A stretch of DNA of 64,000 nucleotides from Craterostigma plantagineum (taxonomy: Eukaryota; Streptophyta; Magnoliopsida; Lamiales; Linderniaceae). The stretch lies in NCBI GenBank assembly GCA_027422505.1, contig JAPQWV010000354.1:558001-622000 (forward strand), given 5' to 3'. Of the stretch, positions 12,451 through 21,852 are shown piece by piece (positions within the stretch are counted from its first letter, which is position 1; the number at the start of each line of letters is the position of its first letter). The translations under genes and the position numbers were made by a program. The notes under the pieces are model-generated. The model saw only the letters and a program-made list of their open reading frames with translations. It ran no database searches and was not told the origin of the DNA.

Positions 12451-12948
12451 TGAAGATATATTAAGCAAACTAAGCACAAAATTTGGCATACCTCACTTTA
12501 AGACTTCAAAATCGTTAAGTTCCTAATGTTCGCTGAAATCTCTCTTCCTCTTTTGGTTGTTATTTTCGTGCTTTACTCACATGAGGGGTTTTTATTTGCT
12601 TTCGTTCATTGCCCTTCCTCTGTTCATGTTTTCTTGATGTTTTCCAAATGATTACATTTGCCTAAGGTTAGTAATAAGTGATGAGGCTCACACGTGTAAC
12701 TCCCTCAAGGTTAAGGAAGGTTGTGTACTTATCCATTAAGTTTACTTGGGCCAAGGTAGTTATTGGGCCTTATCTATTCGATTACTCCTATTTTTGGGCC
12801 TTTAACTATTTTAAATTGGGCTCGATAAGATAGACTAGAAATTCTATTAGTTTATTCAAAGGAAGAAATTTGGCCCAATAAAGAAATTTAATAAATATGC
12901 TAGATAATTATATTCGTAAATCCCGTATCAAATTTCACGGGTATTACA
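10599..12948 (-). repeat. Long terminal repeat copy B (5' LTR in element orientation)
   Basis: 2350 bp, starting TGTGGCGACC and ending GGTATTACA. It carries seven of the hairpin motifs (about 11045-11370), one fewer than copy A. A TA-rich microsatellite lies at about 12423-12450. It abuts the primer-binding site on its left. Confidence 0.92.
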
Positions 12949-12969
12949 ACCCGCCCCATTGCCATCCTA

Positions 12970-13203
12970 GTTTTTCTACTCTCGTGGGAGCTTTTCATCT
13001 GACTAAAGAGGCACAAACTCAAGCAAGAAACGTCTACTCTTTGTTCGAGGAAAAATGCGTAGTCTATTGCAGATATGAATTTGCTAGCCATCTCTGTTTG
13101 TGGTGTTATAGTTTCATTTTCGGTAATAGAAGTTCATGTTTTTACCGCTTATCTGCGAGTAGTTCAATTTTTGTTTTATTCGTCTGTGGTTAGATGTCTC
13201 TTC
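12970..13203. other. Short non-coding spacer between the hAT MITE and the copia element
   Basis: This is host or older repeat DNA that originally continued from about 7379. It contains the 8-bp hAT TSD at its left and the copia TSD TCTTC (13199-13203) at its right. No gene was recognised; the 98-codon frame crossing the LTR end has no family features. Confidence 0.5.
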
Positions 13204-13903
13204 TATGAATGTCGAAGATATGGAAAAAGACTTTGTCTTTCTTCCCCAAAATGAGTGATGTAGTTACCAACAATAGAAGATATGAAGATCACATCCTTTC
13301 TACCCAAAATAAGAGATTGCATCTACCATAAATAGACAATATGAGATCAACCAATAACATGAGAAGATTCGAACTCAAATATTTACTATATTTGGGGAGA
13401 TCTTCTAGGAGATACTTTAGGAGATTCTCAAGAGATCTTTTACCAATTTAAGAGGGAGCCAAGTCCTATAATAAAGGAGATTTCGAGCTGCCACGAGTGA
13501 GCTTTACACGAGAAAATTTAGAGAGCTTTGATGACGCGAAATTTATCAAGTATACGTTGAGAGAATTTGAGCGAGCACGAGTTTGTTTTTAGCATAGTAT
13601 TTGCCTTTGCAAAAGTCGTATGACTTTGTAGTTTGGTAGGATCGCAAGATTCGTTTCTTTTCTAGGCTTGATCTTTTTGTAATCCATTTTTAATAGTGGA
13701 ATTTTGCCATGAGGCTCGCAGGAAGTTGAAGAACTTGCTGCACAATTTTAAAGCTCGTGTCAATCGTGTTTCGTCACTAAGTTATTAGTTATTTCCGTTG
13801 TGCGTTCAGTGTTGGGTTCAGAGTTACCCCAACATTAGTTCCAACATTTAGGTCATCGGTTTTTAACTTAGTTAGATTGCATCCATATCGCGGGACCACT
13901 TCA
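13204..13903 (+). repeat. 5' LTR of the copia element
   Basis: About 700 bp. It matches 20588-21282 throughout, including the blocks CTTTCTACCCAAAATA and AGTTGAAGAACTTGCTGC. The first nucleotides have mutated away from TGTT. The right end, CACTTCA, is followed 3 nt later by the primer-binding site. Confidence 0.93.
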
Positions 13904-13979
13904 AAGTGATATCAGAGCCTCCGTTTGACGGAACTAAGCGTTTTTATCCTTTTCTAGGGATGTTTCAAGCTCAAATTAT

Positions 13980-14700
13980 TTTGGCAAGGTTCCCGTGTTA
14001 GACGGATCTAACTACGCATATTGGAAGGTTTTTGTGCGCCAGTGCTCAAGTTAATTGATACGCGAGCGTGGGACGCTGTGCGCAATGGATATACACCACC
14101 AATATCTACACCAAATGCTGATGTGAACTCGTGGACAAACCAGTCGGCGAATGGATGACTCTCGAGAGAAGTGCAGCCGTGTCCAACGACAAAGCTCTTC
14201 ATGCCATATTTTCGTCGGTCGACATCTTCATGTTTAGAATCATTCAGAATTGTATGACGGCTCAAAATGCATGGGAGATGCTTCAACGGTACTGTGAGGC
14301 AAGTGTAAAAGAGACCAAATTTCGACTCCTCCATAATCAATTCGAGAATCTCAGAATGAAAGAAGACGAGGACATCCACGTACTGTGGAAAGCTTCTGAC
14401 CATTTCTAGCGAATGTGCAAGCTTGGGAGACCCGATCTCAAATAAGGTATTAAACTCTAAAGCTATTCGTTCTCTAACTGAAAAGTATAATGTGAAGGTA
14501 GCGGCGGTCGAGGAAGCACACAATTTGCCCACGATGGATTTCAACTTCTTGATGAATATCATGAAGAACTACGAGACCAACCTCGAAGTCCAAAAAGAAG
14601 GCTTCGGCAAAATCCTTGCTTTAGTCGATCATCCCTCTAAGTTTCAAACTGAGGATGACTCTGACGATGATGGGAATACAGCAATGCTTGTGAAGTAATT
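13980..14700 (+). pseudogene. copia gag (capsid) remnant
   Basis: Broken frames give VPVLDGSNYAYWK near 13995 and then NAWEMLQRYCEASVKETKF and HNQFENLRMKEDEDI at 14266-14380, the copia gag (UBN2) signature in which capsid helices precede the zinc knuckle. A stop (TAG) at 14407 and frame changes interrupt it. It would have formed the virus-like particle. Identification is secure as copia gag; function is lost. Confidence 0.85.
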
Positions 14701-15574
14701 CAAGAAGAAGAATGTTGAACCAAATGTTGGCCCAACATTCAGGAAAGGCCTGAATGTAAATGAACCGACCTCTGCTCCTCCGTTCTTCAAACGCAACCAA
14801 ATAGAGAAAAAGAATATCAAATGGGAATCTGCGTGATGCCATGTGTGAACGGGTTGGGGCCACTATGCAAATGAATACGCGAACACCATTCACAAGCGTG
14901 GAAAAGCACTTTGGGTCAAACTTTCTGACGATGAAGATGAAGAACTGTATGCAAAGGAGTCTAAGCAATCATCAGTAACCATTCAAACCTTCTTGGACAA
15001 CGAAAAAGATGAAGATCATCATATCGGATTTACTGCGGTAACTAATGTTGAGCGATCATTGGACTAAACATATGAGAAATATATTATTTTCGATTTTGAT
15101 GACTCAAACTATTTTCATGGGTATGAGAGTTCTGATGATGCATGTATAGAAATTAATGTTCGTGATAAAGTCCAGACGGATGATGCCCTCAAACAGCTGT
15201 CCGTTGAGTTGTCGAACGGAAATGCGAAAAACTCGGAGTTGAAAGCAATCGTGAAAAATCCGACCGAGAAAAATGAGAAAGAGAGAAGATGATCGAAATT
15301 CTTGTTGAAGGGATGAACAAGATGGAAGCCGCGCTGACGAGAAATGACAAGGAGATCGACAAACTTCATAAGCAAGTCAATGAGGCTGATGAGACATTCT
15401 CGAAGTTAAACAAGGGTAAATCGACTCTTGATGATGTTTGTCGATAGGTATTTCAGATGCTCATGGCTTAGGATACAATTCACAACATTTCTAGATTCTG
15501 CCACTTACGATCGATCTAGGATTGTTTTTGTTAAAGAAAATTCCTGTGTTGCTAAGGATTGATGTGATACTGTG

Positions 15575-15995
15575 ATTGTATGAAAAGTATGAAGCATGCT
15601 GCCAGTAAGCCTAAGGATAGATCGTATAAATGCCATCATTGCATGGATCCTGGTCATATTAAGCCATTCTGCTGGAAACTAAAAGGAGAGATTTCGAAGA
15701 AATCTATATTGGCTGAGATGTCGTCCAACATTCCGCTCATCATTGAGAAATCAGTGTTGTGTCTGGAGAAATTTTAGTTGACGCTCATTCAATTTCTAGT
15801 GAAAACACTACTGTTTTGACACCTACGAAAGTTTGGGTAGAGAAATCCGCATATAAATGCAATGTTGTGTATACCTCTTTGCGAGCTAACGTTACAGGTT
15901 CATGGTACTTCGATAGCGGGTGTTCCCGACACATGACGGGTACCAAAGAGTTCCTAATTGACTACATGCCGTTAAGCAGCGGTCTGTAACGTTCG
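15575..15995 (+). pseudogene. copia zinc knuckle and aspartic protease remnant
   Basis: The CCHC zinc knuckle CHHCMDPGHIKPFC (C-x2-C-x4-H-x4-C) is intact at about 15635-15675. A different frame after a stop at about 15776 carries WYFDSGCSRHMTG at about 15904-15942, the copia protease site, with the DSG triad in the usual D-S/T-G form. The knuckle packages RNA and the protease matures the polyprotein. The break between them disables joint translation. Confidence 0.85.
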
Positions 15996-16279
15996 AGGAG
16001 ATGCAAAAGGGAAGATCTCGGTCGCGACAAATTGAATGTGCCCGACTTCCCGAAGCTAAGCAACGTTCTTCACATCGATGGGCTTGTGGCTAGTTTGATT
16101 AGCATAAGTCAGCTCTGCGACGACAACCTCGAGGTAAGGTTCAACAAGGAAAGTTGTGAAGTTTTTAAAAGGAAAGGTGTTTGTGTCATGGCAGGGAAAA
16201 GATCTAGCGATAATTGCTATCTAGTCGGTGAAAAAAAGGATGTGTGCCAACTCTCGAAGGCCGAAGACGATGTTACACT

Positions 16280-16970
16280 TTAGCATTACAAACTGGGTCA
16301 CGCCAACTACAGAACTTTGGAGCAACTTATTAAACATGAAGTGATCATATGCATTCCGAAGCTGAATGAGTTTGGTAAGATTATTTGTGAGTCGTGCCTT
16401 AAGGGTAAGCAAGTACATGTGAGTCATAATGTTGACCAACATTCTGCTCAACATTTCAAGATTGCTCACTGTTTTCAATTTATTCAAATGGATTTGACGG
16501 GTCCCATGGAAGTAGATAGCATTGGTGGTAGAAAGTATGCTTATGTGCTCGTTGATGACTACTCTAGATATGCATGGATTTTATTTCTTAGAGAAAAATC
16601 CGAATCGTTCGACCTTTTCAAAACCTTCTGTGCTATGATTAAGAATAATGTCTGTGCTCCTATATTTTGCATTAGATCTGATCATGGTAGGGAGTTTGAA
16701 AATCAGTTCTTTAAAGATTTCTGTGATAAGAAAGTCGTAATTGATGAGTTTTCTTCTCCTAAGACACCACAACAAAATGGGGGTGGTCGAAAGAAGAACG
16801 GAATATTACAGGAGATGGCGAATGTGATGTTATACGCTACGAATCTTTCGAAAAGGCTTTGGGCTGAAGCTTTGAACACTGCATGTCATGTTTCAAATCG
16901 TGTTTATTTTCGGCATGGTACTAAGCAAACTTCATATGAACTGTTGAAAGGGAAAAGGCCGACTGTATAA
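16280..16970 (+). pseudogene. copia GAG-pre-integrase and integrase remnant
   Basis: KLGHANYRTLEQLIKHE at about 16290-16338 is the GAG-pre-integrase block. The rve core follows: FIQMDLTGP (first Asp), YVLVDDYSRYAWILF, then RSDHGREFENQFF (second Asp). The expected NGVVERKN, with the catalytic Glu, reads NGGGRKKN here, because an extra G and a compensating loss about 15 bases later shift the frame across it. In the continuous 217-codon frame the catalytic Glu is therefore missing. Confidence 0.88.
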
Positions 16971-17589
16971 TATTTTCATTTTTTTGGGTGCTATTGTTAT
17001 ATGCTAAATGATCGTGAATATTTGACTAAGTTTGATACGAAAAGTGATAAGTGCATCTTTTTGGGTTATTCTTCGAATAGTAGTGCATATCATGTTTATA
17101 ATCTGAGATTGAAATCTATCCAGGAATCTGTGAAGTATTTGATGACTCTTATGATCTTAGCAGAAATGCTCACAAGTTGATATTACAGATATTATCCAAG
17201 CTGTCGATGAGACAGAGGCTAATGTGGAGGAAAATATTGAGCAAACACTAGACTCAGTATCTACGCCTGAACAGAGTGATGAAGGACCCAACGAAGTTCG
17301 ACGAGATCCCCCAACGAAAATCCAAAAAGACCATCCCACTGATCTGATCGTTGGAGAACTAAACGAATGTAGAAAAACCAGGGACAAGTCACGGAAGGAC
17401 TACAAGTCGATGGTAAGAAATATGCATGAACTCTGTATACAACGAGGTACACTTTAACTGTTTGGTATCTGAAACTGAGTCGAAATACGCTCTTGAAGCT
17501 CTTGAGGACAGTTTGTGGATCAATGCCACGCAAGAGGAATTGTTGCAATTCGAGAGAAATCAAGTATGGATCTTGGTTCCACGGTCGAA

Positions 17590-18930
17590 AGACATTAATG
17601 TCATAGGCACTAAGTGAATTTTTAAGAATAAGTCCGATGAGCATGGTAGAATAGTTAGAGATAAAGCGTGTCTAGTTGCCCAAGGCTATACACAAGTCGA
17701 GGGAATTGATTTTGATGAGACATTTGCCCATGTTGCTAGACTTGAATCGATTAGGTTATTGCTTGCTATTGCATGTTGGCTCAACATTACCTTACATCAA
17801 ATGGATGTTAAGGTTGTGTTTTGATGGATATATTGATATGGATATATATGTTGAGCAGCATAAAGAATTTGAAGATCCACATTTTCCTAACTACGTTTTT
17901 AAGTTACAGAAGCATTTTATTGCCTAAAGCAGGCGCTCAAGCTTGGTATGGTAAGTTGACAACGTTCCTACTCGAATTTGGATTCTTGCGAGGTGAAGCG
18001 GATCGAACACTCTTTGTAAAAAGAGTTGGTTCCGATATTTTGATAGCCGAGATTTATGTAGATGATATTATTTTTGGCTGTAGTTCTCAATCCATGTTAG
18101 ACCAATTCGTACATGCTATGAATTCTACATTCGAAATGAGTATGATTAGTGAGCTAACATTTTTCTAGGCCTGCAGATTAAGCAAAGCAACGACGGTATT
18201 TTCATGTCCCAGGAGAAGTGCAAAGAACACGGTGAAGAAATTTGGGCTAGCTACTGCCAAGGTAATGAAAATACCGATGGGCAACACGGAAGGTAAGTAA
18301 AGATAATGTTGAACAAAATGTTGACCCACATTGTATCATTCCATGTAGTCTTTTATATCTTTCAGCGAGTAGACCTGATATTATGTACAGTGTTTGTGTT
18401 TGTGCTAGATATCAGGCTGAGCCAACATTTCCCATTTAAATGCCGTTAAGAGAATATTAAGAGAATATTATGATATTACCGATGGCCAACACCAATCTTG
18501 TAGGATATAGCGATGCTGATTGGGCAGGTGACGAAGATGACCGCAAGAGTACAAGTGGCGCATGTTTCTTCTTAGGTAATAATCTTGTGTCTTGGTATAG
18601 TAAGAAGCAAAATTGCATGTCACTTTCTACGGCTTAGTCTGAATATGTAGCTGCGGGTAGTTGCTGTACTCAGCTTATTTGATTGAATAGCATGTTACGT
18701 GATTATGGCTTAGAGAGTGAGCCCGTGCTCATGTATTGTGATAATCTAAGTGCCATCTAATATTTTTAAGACTTCTATTCAACATTTGCGTACCAAGCAT
18801 ATAGATATTAGACATCATTTTCTGAGAGATATGGTCGAAAAAGAGTTAGTTAGAATAGAGCATATAGTTACTAACATCAATTAGCTGATATATTTACGAA
18901 AGCTCTGGATTTTCGAAAGCTTTTCAGACC
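17590..18930 (+). pseudogene. copia reverse transcriptase and RNase H remnant
   Basis: RT blocks KACLVAQGYTQVEGIDFDETFA at about 17665-17732 and AEIYVDDIIFG at about 18047-18080 (the YVDD polymerase motif intact) lie in different frames. RNase H follows with YSDADWAGDEDDRKSTSG at about 18507-18560, SWYSKKQN, and the terminal ADIFTKALDF near 18885. Several in-frame stops (for example in the STA-stop-SEY segment) show the copy is inactive. Confidence 0.88.
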
Positions 18931-18959
18931 TGAAAAAATCCATTGGTCTGCATCAGTTT

Positions 18960-20587
18960 GTCTGAATGTTCGTCCAACATTTGGATCAACGTAGCATATG
19001 TCAAACTTGATGGTTACTGCTTTGATGTTTGATTTAATGTTCTCTCTATTATTCTGTGAAATGATTTGAGTCACCTAGACCGTTCCCTGAAATGACCATC
19101 TTCCCTTAAAAAACAATTTTGCTCGTGATTCTTTTTCAAAATACGGGTAAGTTTCCATAGGTACACGACATTCGCGGTGATGATATATTCTTTGCGACAA
19201 AAATTCTAACCTTGATGATAATGCTCTTATAATGGTTGTGCATAATACTACAAGTCTATAACTGAGGTGAGTAGGGCAGGAAATGAAAGGGAATTGAGTT
19301 TAGGGTGTTGAACAGAAAAGTCTGGAATTTCATCGTAGAATGTTGAGTCTTATGTTGGGGCAAGATATGTGACTGTCAGTTTGATCATGCTATATTTTTT
19401 GTATTTTCGCTTATGTGCTTTAGTTTTAGGATTGCATGTGTCTAGTACTATATCTTTCAGATTGCATTACTATCTCTCGAAGAAAAGCCTGCTACACTTG
19501 TCACATGTGCTCATCAACGTTATCTAATCGGTTAGTATCGCTCGCTCCTACTATGGTTTTTGACTTGGTATGTTTCGCTGAATCATGACTTGCTCCTGAT
19601 AGTTCGTGTATGATATACTTTATTTAGCTCCATATATATTAATCATTTTAGGCTTATTTGAATATCTCATGATAGAAAGCTGTTTAATATTATTTTATTT
19701 AGGTCTCCAACGGTTATTTTTTGTTTTCACTTCTTGATGCATTTAAGCTGTATGACCGTTTTACTGTTGGACACTCTGAACTTTTATGGACTTGGCTCGG
19801 CTCCTTTATATCTTCCACTTTCACAATGTTATTTCATTATATAGGCTATCTTTGCAAATTCGAGAATTCTTTCGACCTTTATAGATTTCAAGATTTATAT
19901 TGCTCTGCTTTGATACTTTTAATCTTGAATGTCTATTGCGAACTTACCCAATTTCGAGTCTGAGAATGTTGACCCAACTGTTGGCTCCACATCGTCCTCA
20001 ACATCTCACCTGGAGAAATTCTCTGAGGTTTACTTTTCCAAAAAAAAAGGGGGAGAAGATGGTGCTTAGGGCCTTCGACAGGGGGTGCTAGAACTGAAAT
20101 AGAAAGAACCTGAACAGGAGAATGCGTTGATCCTTATTAATTTTTGCATGCTTGATAGAGTTTAATGCTTTTGTGCATGCTGATTTGCTTCTCTGATATG
20201 ATTGCCTGTTTGTTTACCTGTCGAATGTTTGCGTTTTGCAGCTTTACCTAAAGACCTCGGATGGCTATTTTACTAAGTATTAGTATTTTTGAATAGTGTG
20301 ATAGTTATTCTACTATTATTGCTCTAACCATACCGATTTTATGGCTGAGCATATTTTTGCCTTCAAGGGGAGTTTGGAGATTCTGCACTGATTTTCTATA
20401 GCAGAGAGTCATTTGCCGAGGAACGTCAAATGTTGCACCAAATGTACTTCAACATCTGCTCCAACATCAGTCCTGGAACATCAAATTAAGGGGAGTTTCT
20501 TCCTTCCCAAAAAGGGGGAGATGATGAAGAAGTCTGGACGACTGAAGCTGCTGGTGGTTTTGGGAAGAAAGATAAAAACTGAGAGAT
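18960..20587 (+). other. Long non-coding 3' region of the copia element
   Basis: About 1.6 kb between RNase H and the 3' LTR. Purine-rich tracts at 20037-20058 and 20508-20520 (AAAGGGGGAGA) resemble polypurine tracts, though neither abuts the LTR. The region repeats the CCAACATT/GTTG phrases found elsewhere in this element. The open frames inside have no recognised domains. Confidence 0.6.
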
Positions 20588-21282
20588 TGTTAATGTCGAA
20601 AATATGGAAAAAGATTGTCTTTTTTCCCCAAAATGAGTGATGCAATTACCAACAATAGAAGATATGAAGATCACATCCTTTCTACCCAAAATAGGAGATT
20701 GCATCTACCATAAATAGAAGATATGAGATCAACATATAACGTAGAAGATTCGAACTAAAATATTTACTATATTTGGGGAGATCTTCGAGGAGATATTTTA
20801 GGAGATTCTGAAGAGATCTTTTACCAATTCAAGAGGGAGTCAAGACCTATAAATAAAGGAGATTTCGAGTTAGCGAGCTTTACACGAGAAAATTAGAGAA
20901 CTTTGATGACGCGAAAATTATCGAGTATACGTTGAGAGAATTTGAGCGAGCACAAGTTTGTTTTTAGCCTAGTGTTTTGTCATTGCAAAAGTCGTAAGAC
21001 TTTGTAATTTGGTGGGATCGCAAGATTCGTTTCTTTTCTAGGCTTGATCTTTTTGTAATCCATTTTTTATAGTGAAATTTTGCCATGAGGCTCGCAGCAA
21101 GTTGAAGAACTTGCTGCACAATTCTAAAATTCGTGTCAATCGTGTTTCGTCACTAAGTTACTAGTTATTTCCGCTGTGCCTTCAGTGTTGGGTTCAGTGT
21201 TACTCCAACATTAGTTCCAACATTTAGGTCATCAGTTTTTAACTTAGTTAGATCGCATTCATATCATATCGAGACCACTTCA
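20588..21282 (+). repeat. 3' LTR of the copia element
   Basis: 695 bp, starting TGTTAATGTCG and ending GACCACTTCA, followed by the TSD TCTTC. It differs from the 5' LTR by scattered substitutions and small indels, consistent with moderate age. Confidence 0.93.
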
Positions 21283-21287
21283 TCTTC

Positions 21288-21852
21288 GATTTATTCCTTT
21301 GTACCTATTTTTGTTAAATGAGACATCAAGTTATCGTTGTAAAAAAAATTATATTAGCCCCTATGGAACAAGAACCGAATGAAATCATATGTCCCACAAT
21401 CATGCCCCCTCTATAATCCAAAATAATAATAGTCTTAATTTTCAATCATGCTTTTAATAAATTTTCTTTTTTTATTTTTTGATTATTTTTATTATATATT
21501 CCACCAAATCATAAAATCATTCTTTATTTAGTGTAATTTAAATGATAAAAATAAATAATATCATCGCATGGATTCGATTTCATGTGGACTCGTCCAACTT
21601 CCGTTATTTGCGTAATATACTTCGAACGATACACAATGAGTTGGCTGAGTCGAAAGGATTAATCCCACTAGGTGGGGTCGTCTCACAACCGTAGTAATAA
21701 ACACGGCCTCGATAGATATTTCAAATATCAACATTATCATTGCATTTGTCTATTATACATACATATATACCAATGTGCTCTTCTTATCTGAAAATTGCAC
21801 AGATATGGTAAAAGAAAGAGAATGAGAAAAGCATATAAAACCTGTGGATATC
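21288..21852. other. Intergenic DNA downstream of the NPR1-like gene
   Basis: A/T-rich. It holds the likely 3' untranslated region of the NPR1-like gene at its right and the flank of the copia insertion at its left. No gene, RNA or repeat was recognised. Confidence 0.5.

Larger units (their letters stand above)
7879..12948 (-). mobile_element. Non-autonomous LTR retroelement with 2.4-kb LTRs and a 310-bp internal region
   Basis: Two near-identical direct repeats begin TGTGGCGACC and end GGTATTACA, at 7879-10288 and 10599-12948, and are flanked by a perfect 5-bp TSD ACCCG (7874-7878 and 12949-12953). On the minus strand the internal region starts with TGGTATCAGAGC, the primer-binding site for initiator tRNA-Met, 2 nt from the LTR, and ends with a purine tract (AAGGGGGGAGAA). 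Only 310 bp lie between the LTRs and nothing codes for gag or pol, so movement must depend on a helper. The proportions fit neither textbook TRIMs (short LTRs) nor LARDs (long internal region). Superfamily was not determined. Confidence 0.93.
7380..12969. mobile_element. Non-autonomous hAT MITE (515 bp net), interrupted by a nested LTR element
   Basis: The left terminus TAGGGATGGCAACGGGGCGG and the reverse complement of the right terminus, TAGGATGGCAATGGGGCGGG, form near-perfect inverted repeats. A perfect 8-bp duplication GTTTTTCT lies at 7372-7379 and 12970-12977, the TSD length of the hAT superfamily. Subterminal clusters of GGGTC/GACCC and GGGGCGGG are typical of hAT MITEs. There is no transposase. 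Removing the nested LTR element and its 5-bp TSD leaves about 515 bp. The LTR element entered only 21 bp from the right end. Confidence 0.92.
13204..21282 (+). mobile_element. Ty1/copia LTR retrotransposon, complete in outline but degenerate
   Basis: LTRs at 13204-13903 and 20588-21282 end GACCACTTCA. The 3' copy starts TGTTAATGTCG; the 5' copy has decayed to TATGAATGTCG. A perfect 5-bp TSD TCTTC lies at 13199-13203 and 21283-21287. A primer-binding site, TGATATCAGAGC (one mismatch to the tRNA-iMet type), is at 13907-13918. The domain order gag, zinc knuckle, protease, integrase, reverse transcriptase, RNase H is copia-type. Stops and frameshifts are scattered throughout, so it is dead. About 1.6 kb of non-coding DNA separates RNase H from the 3' LTR. 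Confidence 0.95.

Noticed and set aside
13199..13211. 5' LTR start at TGTCGAAG (13211)
   Set aside because: Flanks would then not match; starting at 13204, aligned with TGTTAATGTCG in the 3' LTR, gives a perfect TSD TCTTC.
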